6,130 bases of DNA from NCBI GenBank assembly GCA_947447315.1, contig CANFJD010000170.1:1-6130 (forward strand), written 5' to 3'. Position 1 is the first letter of the stretch, and each line of letters opens with the position of its first letter. This document shows, one piece after another, positions 1-5,592 of the stretch. This stretch comes from Fimbriimonadaceae bacterium. GTDB taxonomy: Bacteria; Armatimonadota; Fimbriimonadia; Fimbriimonadales; Fimbriimonadaceae. The position numbers and the translations under genes are program-made. The notes below the pieces were generated by a model. That model searched no databases, was not told where the DNA came from, and saw only the letters and a list, made by a program, of their open reading frames with translations.

Positions 1-1
1 A

Positions 2-172
2 TTCCGCCTAAAACAATGGATGAAGTTCGCCCACCAATACGGAAACTTCCCCTACTTTCACGAACTCAAGCAGCTAGAGAACCAGGCCGAATTCTTGGAC
101 AATCTAGCCAAGTTAACGAACGCGCCATCTCCCGTAACCACCCTGGGACCGCCGACACTCTTGTCGGCGTAA
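2..172 (+). CDS. 3' end of an unrecognised protein (5'-truncated)
   Basis: An open frame enters from the left edge and runs 56 codons to a TAA at 170-172. The peptide is rich in aromatic and charged residues over its first 40 positions (for example WMKFAHQYGNFPYFHELKQL), then a probable amphipathic helix, then a Pro/Thr-rich tail (NAPSPVTTLGPPTLLSA). This composition, and the frequent C or G at third codon positions, make it more convincing than the overlapping frame at 16-225, which gives an Arg/Thr-rich peptide. I do not recognise the family from this fragment. It is separated from the next gene by 60 bases with two further in-frame stops, so it is a separate gene, perhaps in the same transcript. 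The stop directly follows a perfect inverted repeat. Confidence 0.5.
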   Translation, partial: FRLKQWMKFAHQYGNFPYFHELKQLENQAEFLDNLAKLTNAPSPVTTLGPPTLLSA

Positions 173-208
173 ACCTCGTAACGCGCCCAGGTTCCTTCGT
201 AACCACCC
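133..208. promoter_or_regulatory. Three CGTAAC direct repeats upstream of the dehydrogenase operon
   Basis: CGTAAC occurs at 133-138, 177-182 and 198-203. The first and third copies extend to an identical CGTAACCACCC (133-143 and 198-208). The middle one continues as CGTAACGCGCCC. The first copy lies inside the end of the upstream reading frame; the other two are in the short intergenic gap, 21 bases apart (two helical turns). They could be binding sites for a regulator of the operon starting at 233, but three short words may also be chance. Confidence 0.2.
150..169 (+). repeat. 8-bp inverted repeat abutting the stop codon
   Basis: CGCCGACA (150-157) and TGTCGGCG (162-169) form a perfect 8-bp stem around a CTCT loop. 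The stem ends one base before the TAA of the upstream gene. It is GC-rich, but no T-run follows, so it is not a standard intrinsic terminator. It could slow transcription or stabilise the 3' end of the upstream transcript. The fold is visible; the function is unknown. Confidence 0.4.
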
Positions 209-220
209 GGCCCGTATGGA

Positions 221-226
221 CATAAT
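221..226 (+). promoter_or_regulatory. Possible -10 element for a leaderless transcript
   Basis: CATAAT matches the TATAAT consensus at five of six positions and lies 6 bases before the GTG start at 233. Transcription from a -10 box here would start at or next to the GTG, giving a leaderless mRNA, which would fit the lack of a Shine-Dalgarno sequence. No good -35 match is seen at the usual distance (the CGTAAC word at 198-203 sits there, 17 bases away). This is a weak call from one short motif. Confidence 0.22.
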
Positions 227-232
227 GGAACC

Positions 233-559
233 GTGCCCATCGATGCGCATCTAGTACCGATTCTGCGGGCGGCGACGGCCCGAATCGTCCCCACCGACGA
301 CCTCCCCGGTGCCGCCGAACTCCGAGCCACTGAGTTCATCCTCGGCTTTCCCGAATACGCCGATTCCTACAACGCTGGCCTCGCCAAGCTCCCGGCTGAT
401 TTCGATCTCAGCACCCCCGATGCGCAGGACTCCGCCCTCTCGCAGTTGTCCAGCGATGACCCACATTTTTTTGACCTCCTTCGCCGGCAAACTATCGAAG
501 CCGTCCTCGCCCAACCATCCGCCCTCTGGGACGCCATGGGATTTGTGGTGACCGCATGA
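233..559 (+). CDS. Gluconate 2-dehydrogenase subunit 3-like small subunit
   Basis: This 108-residue protein starts at a GTG and overlaps the following GMC dehydrogenase by ATGA. It resembles the gluconate 2-dehydrogenase subunit 3 family, the small subunit of membrane-linked FAD sugar dehydrogenases. The features are an N-terminal helix leading to ARIVPTDDLPGA (residues 16-27; these proteins usually carry a PxDD-PGA-type motif), then a helix-rich middle, then FFDLLRRQTIEAVLAQPS (79-96), which matches the family's C-terminal FxxLR...T motif. In many members the N-terminus carries a twin-arginine signal. Here there is none, and the usual C-terminal Gly/Asn-rich end is also missing, so this is a short form. 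No upstream in-frame ATG exists between the TAA at 200-202 and the GTG. The adjacency to its expected partner is strong support; the role as folding or secretion partner of the catalytic subunit is inferred from the family. Confidence 0.82.
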   Translation: MPIDAHLVPILRAATARIVPTDDLPGAAELRATEFILGFPEYADSYNAGLAKLPADFDLSTPDAQDSALSQLSSDDPHFFDLLRRQTIEAVLAQPSALWDAMGFVVTA

Positions 560-2163
560 CCGGCAATGTGCGGTTAACGCAGGTTGCCCGACGGTGGGAT
601 GCGATCATCATCGGCTCCGGCGCGGGAGGTGGCGTCGTCGCCTGGAGCCTCGCCTTTCAAGGAATGGAAGTCCTTGTCATCGAGCGTGGCCATCACGTCC
701 CCTTCTCCCCGCCCGACCGCGATCACCTCCGTAACCATCGCCTCACCCAGTACGGACACAACGTCGGACCGTCGCTCGATGATCGACGTGGCATGACCAC
801 GGGCGACGATCCCACCTCCGCCACCTGGCACAGCCCGCTGGAGTGGCAGTACAACAACAACGCCATGGGCGTCGGTGGCGGCACTTCGGTCTACGGGGCG
901 CAGGCCTGGCGGTTCAAACCGGAAGATTTCCGCATGGCCAGCATCTACGGCGTTCCCGAGGGCAGTTCCCTTGCCGATTGGCCCATCTCGTACGCCGACC
1001 TCGAACCCCACTACATTGAAATGGAGCGGGAGCTCGGCGTCGCCGGTGGTCGCGGCGGCACCCAAACCTGGCCCATGCCACCCACGGCGCCCACCGTGAA
1101 GGGCCAGCGCCTCGCCGCCGCCGCCGGTCGCCTGGGTTGGGACACTCAAGCCGTTCCTCTCGCCGTCAACTCGGTGCCCTATAACGACCGCCCTGCCTGC
1201 GTAAATTGTCAGCACTGCGTTGGCTTTGCCTGTCCGGTCGACGCCAAAAACGGCTCCCAAAATACCTTCCTCCCCCGCGCGATGGAGACCGGAAACGTCA
1301 CCCTCATCACCGATGCCCAGGTCGTGCATATCGAATCTGCGGGCGAAAAAGTCACCGGCGTTCGCGTGGTGCAACGCGGTAAATCCATGGTCATCCCCAC
1401 CGACCGCGTCATCGTCGCTGCCGGTGCCATCGAAACCGCTCGCCTCCTTCTGGTCAGTCAGATTGGCAACCAAAACGACCAGGTCGGCCGAAACTTGCAG
1501 GGCCACTATTACGCCTCCGCGGCGGGAATCACGCCGGAATCCGTTTACGACGGCGTCGGTCCCGGTCCCAGCGTCGCCACCACCCGTTGGAGCCACGGCA
1601 ACGACGGCATCATCGGCGGCGGCATGCTGGCCGACGACTTTGTTCTGCTTCCCATCATCTACGCCAAGCGCGCCCTTCCGCCCCACGCCCCCACCTGGGG
1701 AGACGAGTGGAAGAACTTTGTTCGGGATAACTATCGCCGCACCCTCCAGGTCATGGGGCCTATTCAAGACATTCCGTCCCCCACCAGCCGGGTTCTCGTC
1801 AGTCCCACCGAGACCGACGCCGTGGGCATGCCCCGGGTCGTCCTTTCCGGCACGGCCCATCCCGAATCCGTCCGAGCCCAAACGTTCTTGCTCGGCAAAG
1901 CCAAGCAATGGCTCGCCGAAGCCGGGGCGGAGCAAATCTGGGGCTCTCCCAGCGGGCAGTACCTCAGTGCGGGACAGCACCAAGCCGGTACCTGCCGCAT
2001 GGGCGAGGATCCCCGAACATCCGTGGTCGATCCTAGCGGCAAAATCCATGGTTACGCCAATATCTGGGTAGCCGACACGTCCGTTCACGTGACAAACGGC
2101 GGCTTTAATCCTTTTCTCACTGCCATGGCAACTGCCATCCGCACCTCTAGCCTCATTTCCTAA
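556..2163 (+). CDS. GMC-family FAD-dependent sugar dehydrogenase, catalytic subunit
   Basis: The 535-residue protein belongs to the glucose-methanol-choline oxidoreductases, closest in pattern to the gluconate 2-dehydrogenase / glucoside 3-dehydrogenase flavoprotein branch. It has the N-terminal FAD dinucleotide fold GSGAGGG (20-26) with ERG at 43-45, the GGGTSVYGA flavin segment (107-115), and a cysteine cluster C215, C218, C221, C226 that is typical of this branch. VIVAAGAIETARLL (285-298) is the second flavin-contact motif. The C-terminal GMC domain has HQAGTCRMG with candidate catalytic His475, then NGGFNPF with Asn518 as the usual His/Asn partner. It would oxidise a sugar hydroxyl and pass electrons to a cytochrome or quinone. 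No cytochrome subunit is present in the window and no signal peptide is visible. Its ATG overlaps the stop of the small-subunit gene, indicating translational coupling. The exact sugar cannot be read from the sequence. Confidence 0.93.
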   Translation: MTGNVRLTQVARRWDAIIIGSGAGGGVVAWSLAFQGMEVLVIERGHHVPFSPPDRDHLRNHRLTQYGHNVGPSLDDRRGMTTGDDPTSATWHSPLEWQYNNNAMGVGGGTSVYGAQAWRFKPEDFRMASIYGVPEGSSLADWPISYADLEPHYIEMERELGVAGGRGGTQTWPMPPTAPTVKGQRLAAAAGRLGWDTQAVPLAVNSVPYNDRPACVNCQHCVGFACPVDAKNGSQNTFLPRAMETGNVTLITDAQVVHIESAGEKVTGVRVVQRGKSMVIPTDRVIVAAGAIETARLLLVSQIGNQNDQVGRNLQGHYYASAAGITPESVYDGVGPGPSVATTRWSHGNDGIIGGGMLADDFVLLPIIYAKRALPPHAPTWGDEWKNFVRDNYRRTLQVMGPIQDIPSPTSRVLVSPTETDAVGMPRVVLSGTAHPESVRAQTFLLGKAKQWLAEAGAEQIWGSPSGQYLSAGQHQAGTCRMGEDPRTSVVDPSGKIHGYANIWVADTSVHVTNGGFNPFLTAMATAIRTSSLIS

Positions 2164-2175
2164 CCCCGCTGCTTC

Positions 2176-3114
2176 ATGACTTTAAATCCGGTTTCCCCGA
2201 ACGCTTCTGCCCCCGCGCGTGCCCTTTTGGCGCTGCTGTATGAATTACGGGGTCACAAAACCCTCTCCGGTCAGCACAACCAGATGCACAAAATGTCGGT
2301 TGCCAGCGACGAGGTTCATCGGATCACCGGTCACTATCCCGCCATCTGGGGTGGCGAATGGGGCTTCAGCGATCGCCGCCACAACGTCGACAACATCGCC
2401 TACCGTCCCGCCCTGATGGAGGAAATCTATCAGCAACACGCCGCGGGCCGCATCATCGTGATGTCGTATCACCAGGCTAGCCCCACCGTGGGCGAGCCGT
2501 GCGGGTTCGAAGACGGCGTGCAAGCCAAACTCACCGAAGAGGATTGGGAAGACCTGTTCCAGCCCGGCACTCCGCTCCGCACTGTGTGGGAGAAGCACGT
2601 AGACCGGCTGGCCAAGGCACTAAAAGAGCTAGAAAACCGTCAGATTCCGGTCATCTTCCGCCCGTACCACGAGATGAATGGAGACTGGTTCTGGTGGGGA
2701 GGGAATCCCGAGCATTTCCGCCAATTATGGGCGCTCATCTACGATCGCTACGTGAATCACCACGGTCTCACCAACCTCCTTTGGGCCTGGAACCCCGATA
2801 AGCCGCACGATGGCGTCGCCGATTTCTATCCCGGCCACGATACGGTTGACCTTCTCGGCACCGACATCTATCCCAATGAGGGACGCGACGAAACCTACCC
2901 GCAAGCGTGGTACGACCGCATGGCCGCCATCGCGGAAGGCCGCCCGTTAGCCCTCTCCGAGAACTCCCAAGTCCCTACCCCCGCCGACCTCGACCGAATG
3001 CCCTGGAGCTACTGGATGGGCTGGGACAACCTAACCCTAAAGGCTAACTCAGAATCCGCCCTCATCGAAGCCTTCAACGACCCCAGAGTCATCTCCGACT
3101 CCGTGACTTTCTAG
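2176..3114 (+). CDS. Glycoside hydrolase family 26, beta-mannanase-like
   Basis: This 312-residue single-domain protein matches GH26, a retaining (beta/alpha)8-barrel family that mainly cleaves beta-1,4-mannans and manno-oligosaccharides. Near the N-terminus is GHKTLSGQHN (26-35), a common GH26 opening. MSYHQASP (96-103) carries the usual strand-end histidine. FRPYHEMNGDWFWWG (161-175) holds the probable acid/base Glu166. LLWAWNPD (201-208) and LLGTDIYP (226-233) follow, and LALSENSQVP (258-267) holds the probable nucleophile Glu262. The catalytic set looks complete. Unlike most secreted mannanases it has no signal peptide and no carbohydrate-binding module, which suggests action on imported oligosaccharides in the cytoplasm. 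It starts 12 bases after the GMC gene with no Shine-Dalgarno, so it is probably cotranscribed. Other GH26 activities, such as exo-mannobiohydrolase, lichenase or beta-1,3-xylanase, cannot be excluded. Confidence 0.92.
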   Translation: MTLNPVSPNASAPARALLALLYELRGHKTLSGQHNQMHKMSVASDEVHRITGHYPAIWGGEWGFSDRRHNVDNIAYRPALMEEIYQQHAAGRIIVMSYHQASPTVGEPCGFEDGVQAKLTEEDWEDLFQPGTPLRTVWEKHVDRLAKALKELENRQIPVIFRPYHEMNGDWFWWGGNPEHFRQLWALIYDRYVNHHGLTNLLWAWNPDKPHDGVADFYPGHDTVDLLGTDIYPNEGRDETYPQAWYDRMAAIAEGRPLALSENSQVPTPADLDRMPWSYWMGWDNLTLKANSESALIEAFNDPRVISDSVTF

Positions 3115-3124
3115 CTTCGTCAGC

Positions 3125-3230
3125 CCCCGATGCCGGAGGCATCCCAGCGTTTAGCCTGGGGTCACTCCGGTGACCCCAGGAACGCCCAATCCAAATCCCG
3201 CACCACGGAGTGGTGCCAGCAACTCCCGGA
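3125..3230. repeat. Composite hairpin repeat, unit 1
   Basis: This is the first of three A-B-C hairpin units in the gap between the convergent GH26 and binding-protein genes. Hairpin A is GATGCC-GGA-GGCATC (3129-3143). After an 11-base linker comes hairpin B, an 11-bp perfect stem CCTGGGGTCAC (3155-3165) and GTGACCCCAGG (3170-3180) around TCCG. After 19 bases comes hairpin C, GCACCAC-GGA-GTGGTGC (3200-3216), followed by CAGCAACTCCCGGA. Against unit 3 it is 92 of 106 bases identical without gaps. Hairpins A and C are unchanged, and differences are in linkers plus two positions of B. No T-run follows a stem, so a standard terminator is unlikely. It resembles dispersed REP-like elements. Confidence 0.85.
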
Positions 3231-3259
3231 GAAATCATAAACCTCCATTCAACTTGCGG

Positions 3260-3297
3260 ATGCCTCGGCCCACCGAGGCATATCGAGCTTGCTCGAT
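3260..3297. repeat. Two back-to-back hairpins between units 1 and 2
   Basis: ATGCCTCGG (3260-3268) pairs perfectly with CCGAGGCAT (3273-3281) around CCCA. Directly after it, ATCGAG (3282-3287) pairs with CTCGAT (3292-3297) around CTTG. They fit the style of the surrounding repeats, with perfect short stems and 3-4-base loops, but not the A-linker-B grammar. They may be decayed or rearranged units. The remaining spacer stretches in this gap (3231-3259, 3401-3440, 3547-3584) show nothing I can name. Confidence 0.65.
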
Positions 3298-3303
3298 CCG
3301 ATT

Positions 3304-3400
3304 CCCGATCCCGAGGGGATCGCAGCAAATAGCTAGGGGTCACTCCCGTGACCCTTAGAAACGGAACGATAAAACTCAGCATCGCAACGCGATGCCATAT
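3304..3400. repeat. Composite hairpin repeat, unit 2 (diverged)
   Basis: This unit has the same architecture as units 1 and 3 with different stem sequences. Hairpin A is GATCCC-GAG-GGGATC (3307-3321). The 11-base linker has the same length and the same CAGC...TAG pattern as unit 1. Hairpin B is CTAGGGGTCAC (3333-3343) with GTGACCCTTAG (3348-3358) around TCCC. It contains one G-T wobble. Hairpin C is GCATCGC-AAC-GCGATGC (3379-3395), 20 bases after B. Relative to units 1 and 3 the stem changes occur in pairs: a G-C pair became C-G in A, and the outer pairs of B were swapped. Pairing is therefore kept although sequence is not. Confidence 0.75.
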
Positions 3401-3440
3401 CCCTACATCGCAACTTATCGCCCAATCCTGAAGAACCAAA

Positions 3441-3546
3441 CCCCGATGCCGGAGGCATCGAACCATTTAGCCAGGGGTCACTCCCGTGACCCCAGGACAG
3501 CACAATAAACACGCCGCACCACGGAGTGGTGCCAGCAACTCCCGGA
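3441..3546. repeat. Composite hairpin repeat, unit 3
   Basis: This is a near-copy of unit 1 displaced by exactly 316 bases. Hairpin A GATGCC-GGA-GGCATC (3445-3459) is identical. The 11-base linker keeps TTTAG. Hairpin B spans 3471-3496 with an 8-bp core GGGGTCAC / GTGACCCC, a TCCC loop and one A-A mismatch before two closing C-G pairs. Hairpin C (3516-3532) and its CAGCAACTCCCGGA tail are identical to unit 1. It ends 38 bases from the stop codon of the minus-strand binding-protein gene, so it lies just past the 3' ends of both convergent transcripts. Confidence 0.85.
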
Positions 3547-3584
3547 TCCGCCACAAATCTAGAAATGCCCCTTCCCGAACCGAC

Positions 3585-4628
3585 TTAGAAGTTGTACTGA
3601 GCGATATTGTCCTTCGTGAACGTAATCGTCCCGCCCAACATAACGTTGTCGCCAACCACCTTCTTCTCGCCCAATCGACCCGCCTTCAAAGTGCCATCCG
3701 CTTTCAAAACGCCATCCGCCGCGGCACGAGCCGCGTAGACCGTCAGGTAACCCAGGTCCTTCGTGTTCCAGAGAATCACCGACTTGACCACGCCTTCGTT
3801 CACGTAGTTCCGCATGTCATTAGGAGTCGAAAGCCCGGTGACGAACACCTTGCCCGTCATGCCGCCCTGCTTAATCGCCTCCGCCGCGCCGGGGAACGCC
3901 ACGCTACTGATCGCGAACACGCCCTTCAGATTCGGATAAGCCTTGGTCAAGTCCTGCGTCACGCTGAACGCCAACTTCTGATCCTCATTGCTCGGCTTGG
4001 TCGCCACCAAGTGCAGCCCCGGATACTTCGGCAACCGCGCCTTGATGTACTTAATCCACTCGTTCTGATTCGCTGCGGTCAGGGTGGCCGTCACAATCGC
4101 CACATCGCCCGCCGCCTTATCGCCCCCCAAATCCTTCGCCATCGAATCGACCAGCGAGTTACCGATCTCCTCCGCCGTCGCCTGGTTCACCAAAAACTCG
4201 CGGGTGTCAACCGCCGAGTCGGCATCCCATGTAATAACCTTAATCCCCGCGTCCCGCGCCCGCTTCATGGCTGGCCCCAGCACCGCGGGATCGTTTGGCG
4301 ATACGGCGATAACATCTACGCCCTGCGCGGTCCATTGGTCAATCAGCTTCACCGCGTCCGCTGCGTCACCGCTGGTCGGGCCGTCGTAGATCAGCTCCAC
4401 GTTCCCCAACTCTTTGGCCGCTTCCTCCGCGCCTTCCGAGCAGCTGGTGAAATACGGCACGCCCTTCTTCTTTGGCAGCAAGCAAACGGTGATCTTCTTG
4501 CCCGCGCTCGGACCACCGGTGGTCTCGGCCTTCGGGTCCCCCGCCGACTTGGTCTCGGGGCTGGAACAACCCGCCGTGAAAAGAGCAGCCATAGCCGCGA
4601 GCGAAAGGAGGGACAGTTGAATCTTCAT
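3585..4628 (-). CDS. rhaS: RhaS/LsrB-like sugar-binding lipoprotein of an ABC importer
   Basis: This 347-residue periplasmic-binding-protein-like receptor would capture a sugar outside the membrane and hand it to the permeases encoded upstream. A lipoprotein signal is visible: Lys at position 2, a hydrophobic stretch 3-19, and TAGC with Cys21 as the lipidation site (Thr at -3 instead of the usual Leu). A Ser/Thr/Gly/Pro-rich linker follows to about residue 43. The two-lobed binding fold then shows YFTS (59-62), YDGPT (81-85), SPNDP (110-114), TWDAD (133-137), ANQNEW (186-191), GLSTPNDMR (265-273) and LWNTKDLGY (286-294). The last part, including AGRLG (316-320), is RhaS-like (rhamnose); YFTS, TWDAD and STPNxMR are shared with the AI-2 receptor LsrB. 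It starts 43 bases after the second permease. The nearest purine-rich GGAGTGAGG lies about 20 bases from the ATG, too far for a normal Shine-Dalgarno. The ligand remains uncertain. Confidence 0.88.
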   Translation of the reverse strand: MKIQLSLLSLAAMAALFTAGCSSPETKSAGDPKAETTGGPSAGKKITVCLLPKKKGVPYFTSCSEGAEEAAKELGNVELIYDGPTSGDAADAVKLIDQWTAQGVDVIAVSPNDPAVLGPAMKRARDAGIKVITWDADSAVDTREFLVNQATAEEIGNSLVDSMAKDLGGDKAAGDVAIVTATLTAANQNEWIKYIKARLPKYPGLHLVATKPSNEDQKLAFSVTQDLTKAYPNLKGVFAISSVAFPGAAEAIKQGGMTGKVFVTGLSTPNDMRNYVNEGVVKSVILWNTKDLGYLTVYAARAAADGVLKADGTLKAGRLGEKKVVGDNVMLGGTITFTKDNIAQYNF

Positions 4629-4671
4629 TGACGGTCTACGCTATTTTGCCTCACTCCGCCCGAAAACTGAC

Positions 4672-5592
4672 TTATGCTCGCCGTCGCGCAGCTAAAAGTC
4701 GCTCCAGCAGCACCGTAACAATCAACAACGAGCCAATCACGATCAAATTTAGCTCGTTCTGTTTCCAGTGCCAGCTCACAAATTCGCGGGTTTCGTGAAT
4801 CAGAAACAGCCCCAAAACCAGCCCCAAAACCTTCCCGCGACCGCCCTCAATTCGGGCTCCCCCCAGAATCACCGCCGTGATCGCTTCCAGTTCCAGCCCC
4901 ATTCCCAAGTCGGCCTTGGCCGTATTGTTTCGCGCCACCAAAATCACACCCGCTAATCCGCAAGCCAATCCGCTCAGCGCGTAAAGCACCAGCTTGATCC
5001 GCGCCACCGGTATCCCGCTAAACCGCGCCGCCGTCTCCTCCATCCCGATGGCCACCACGCCGCGACCAAACTTTGTCCGCGCCAAAACAAAGCCCGCCAC
5101 CAGCGCGAAAACCGCGAACAAATATCCGGGCACGTTGTTCTGACTAATTGCCAAAAACGAAGCGGGATAACCCGAAATCGGCCTCGCCAGGCTCAAACCT
5201 TCCGCCAATCCGCGGAAAACCGCCATCGTCGCCAACGTCACGATTAGCGGATGCACCTTCAGCTTCGCCACAAACCAGCCATTCCCAAACCCGGCCATTC
5301 CCGCAACCGCAATCGCCGCCAACGCGGCCACCGTGGCCGGCGTCCCGCGCTCAAACAGTAGCCCAAGGGTCACCGCCGCGAGCGCCACAATCGCGCCGAC
5401 GCTCAAATCGATGCCGCCCGCAATGATGATGAAGAGCATCGGCACCGCCACAATCGCCAGCTCCCAAAGGTGAGTCGCCAGCAATCCCTGCGCCCGCATC
5501 GTCACAAATTTCGGTTCCAGCGCATTCGCCGTCACCATCAGCAAGATCAGCAAAACGGCGAGGGCCGACTCTCGAGAGCGTAGCCACTTCAT
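4672..5592 (-). CDS. Sugar ABC transporter permease (RhaQ/RhaP/LsrD-type)
   Basis: This 306-residue integral membrane protein of the branched-chain/ribose permease superfamily is one half of the membrane channel of a sugar importer. Hydrophobic segments fill most of the chain. Family signatures are GGIDLSVGAIVAL (59-71), HPLIVTLATMAVFRG (114-128), the cytoplasmic coupling region around AIGMEETAARFSGI (181-194), and ILGGARIEGGRGKVLG (242-257). In the coupling loop most relatives have GxNxxAA, whereas this protein has GMEETAA. The start is placed at the ATG at 5592, which overlaps the stop of the preceding permease (ATGA) and follows a GGGGG run. The open frame extends upstream to 5679, but that stretch lies in the other permease's coding sequence and reads as Gly-rich non-membrane peptide. 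Sequence and context suit rhamnose or a related sugar; AI-2 transport is the alternative. Confidence 0.9.
   Translation of the reverse strand: MKWLRSRESALAVLLILLMVTANALEPKFVTMRAQGLLATHLWELAIVAVPMLFIIIAGGIDLSVGAIVALAAVTLGLLFERGTPATVAALAAIAVAGMAGFGNGWFVAKLKVHPLIVTLATMAVFRGLAEGLSLARPISGYPASFLAISQNNVPGYLFAVFALVAGFVLARTKFGRGVVAIGMEETAARFSGIPVARIKLVLYALSGLACGLAGVILVARNNTAKADLGMGLELEAITAVILGGARIEGGRGKVLGLVLGLFLIHETREFVSWHWKQNELNLIVIGSLLIVTVLLERLLAARRRA

Noticed and set aside
1220..2071. 283-codon frame inside the GMC gene, same strand
   Set aside because: It is Pro/Ser/Arg-rich low-complexity peptide in a shifted frame over a well-supported gene, so it is not coding.
574..2088. 504-codon open frame antisense to the GMC dehydrogenase
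   Set aside because: The sense strand carries all GMC motifs. The antisense peptide is Gly/Asp/Val-rich without recognisable domains, the usual mirror effect of C-ending codons in GC-rich genes.
3155..3180. Intrinsic terminator for the GH26 gene
   Set aside because: The stem is strong, but no T-run follows on either strand and the same hairpin recurs in repeats. Terminator action is possible but not shown.
3125..3546. CRISPR array
   Set aside because: Repeats are few, differ in sequence, are palindromic modules with conserved linker lengths and lack uniform unique spacers. No cas gene is present.
3089..3554. Small frames in the repeat region with matching peptides (for example GVAGTTPWCG twice on the minus strand)
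   Set aside because: The similarity is caused by the duplicated hairpin units being translated, not by a protein family. Similar hypothetical proteins in databases would be the same artefact.
3486..4631. 381-codon plus-strand frame covering the binding-protein gene
   Set aside because: It is antisense to a clear lipoprotein receptor with signal peptide and binding motifs. The peptide is Arg/His-rich and starts inside repeat unit 3.
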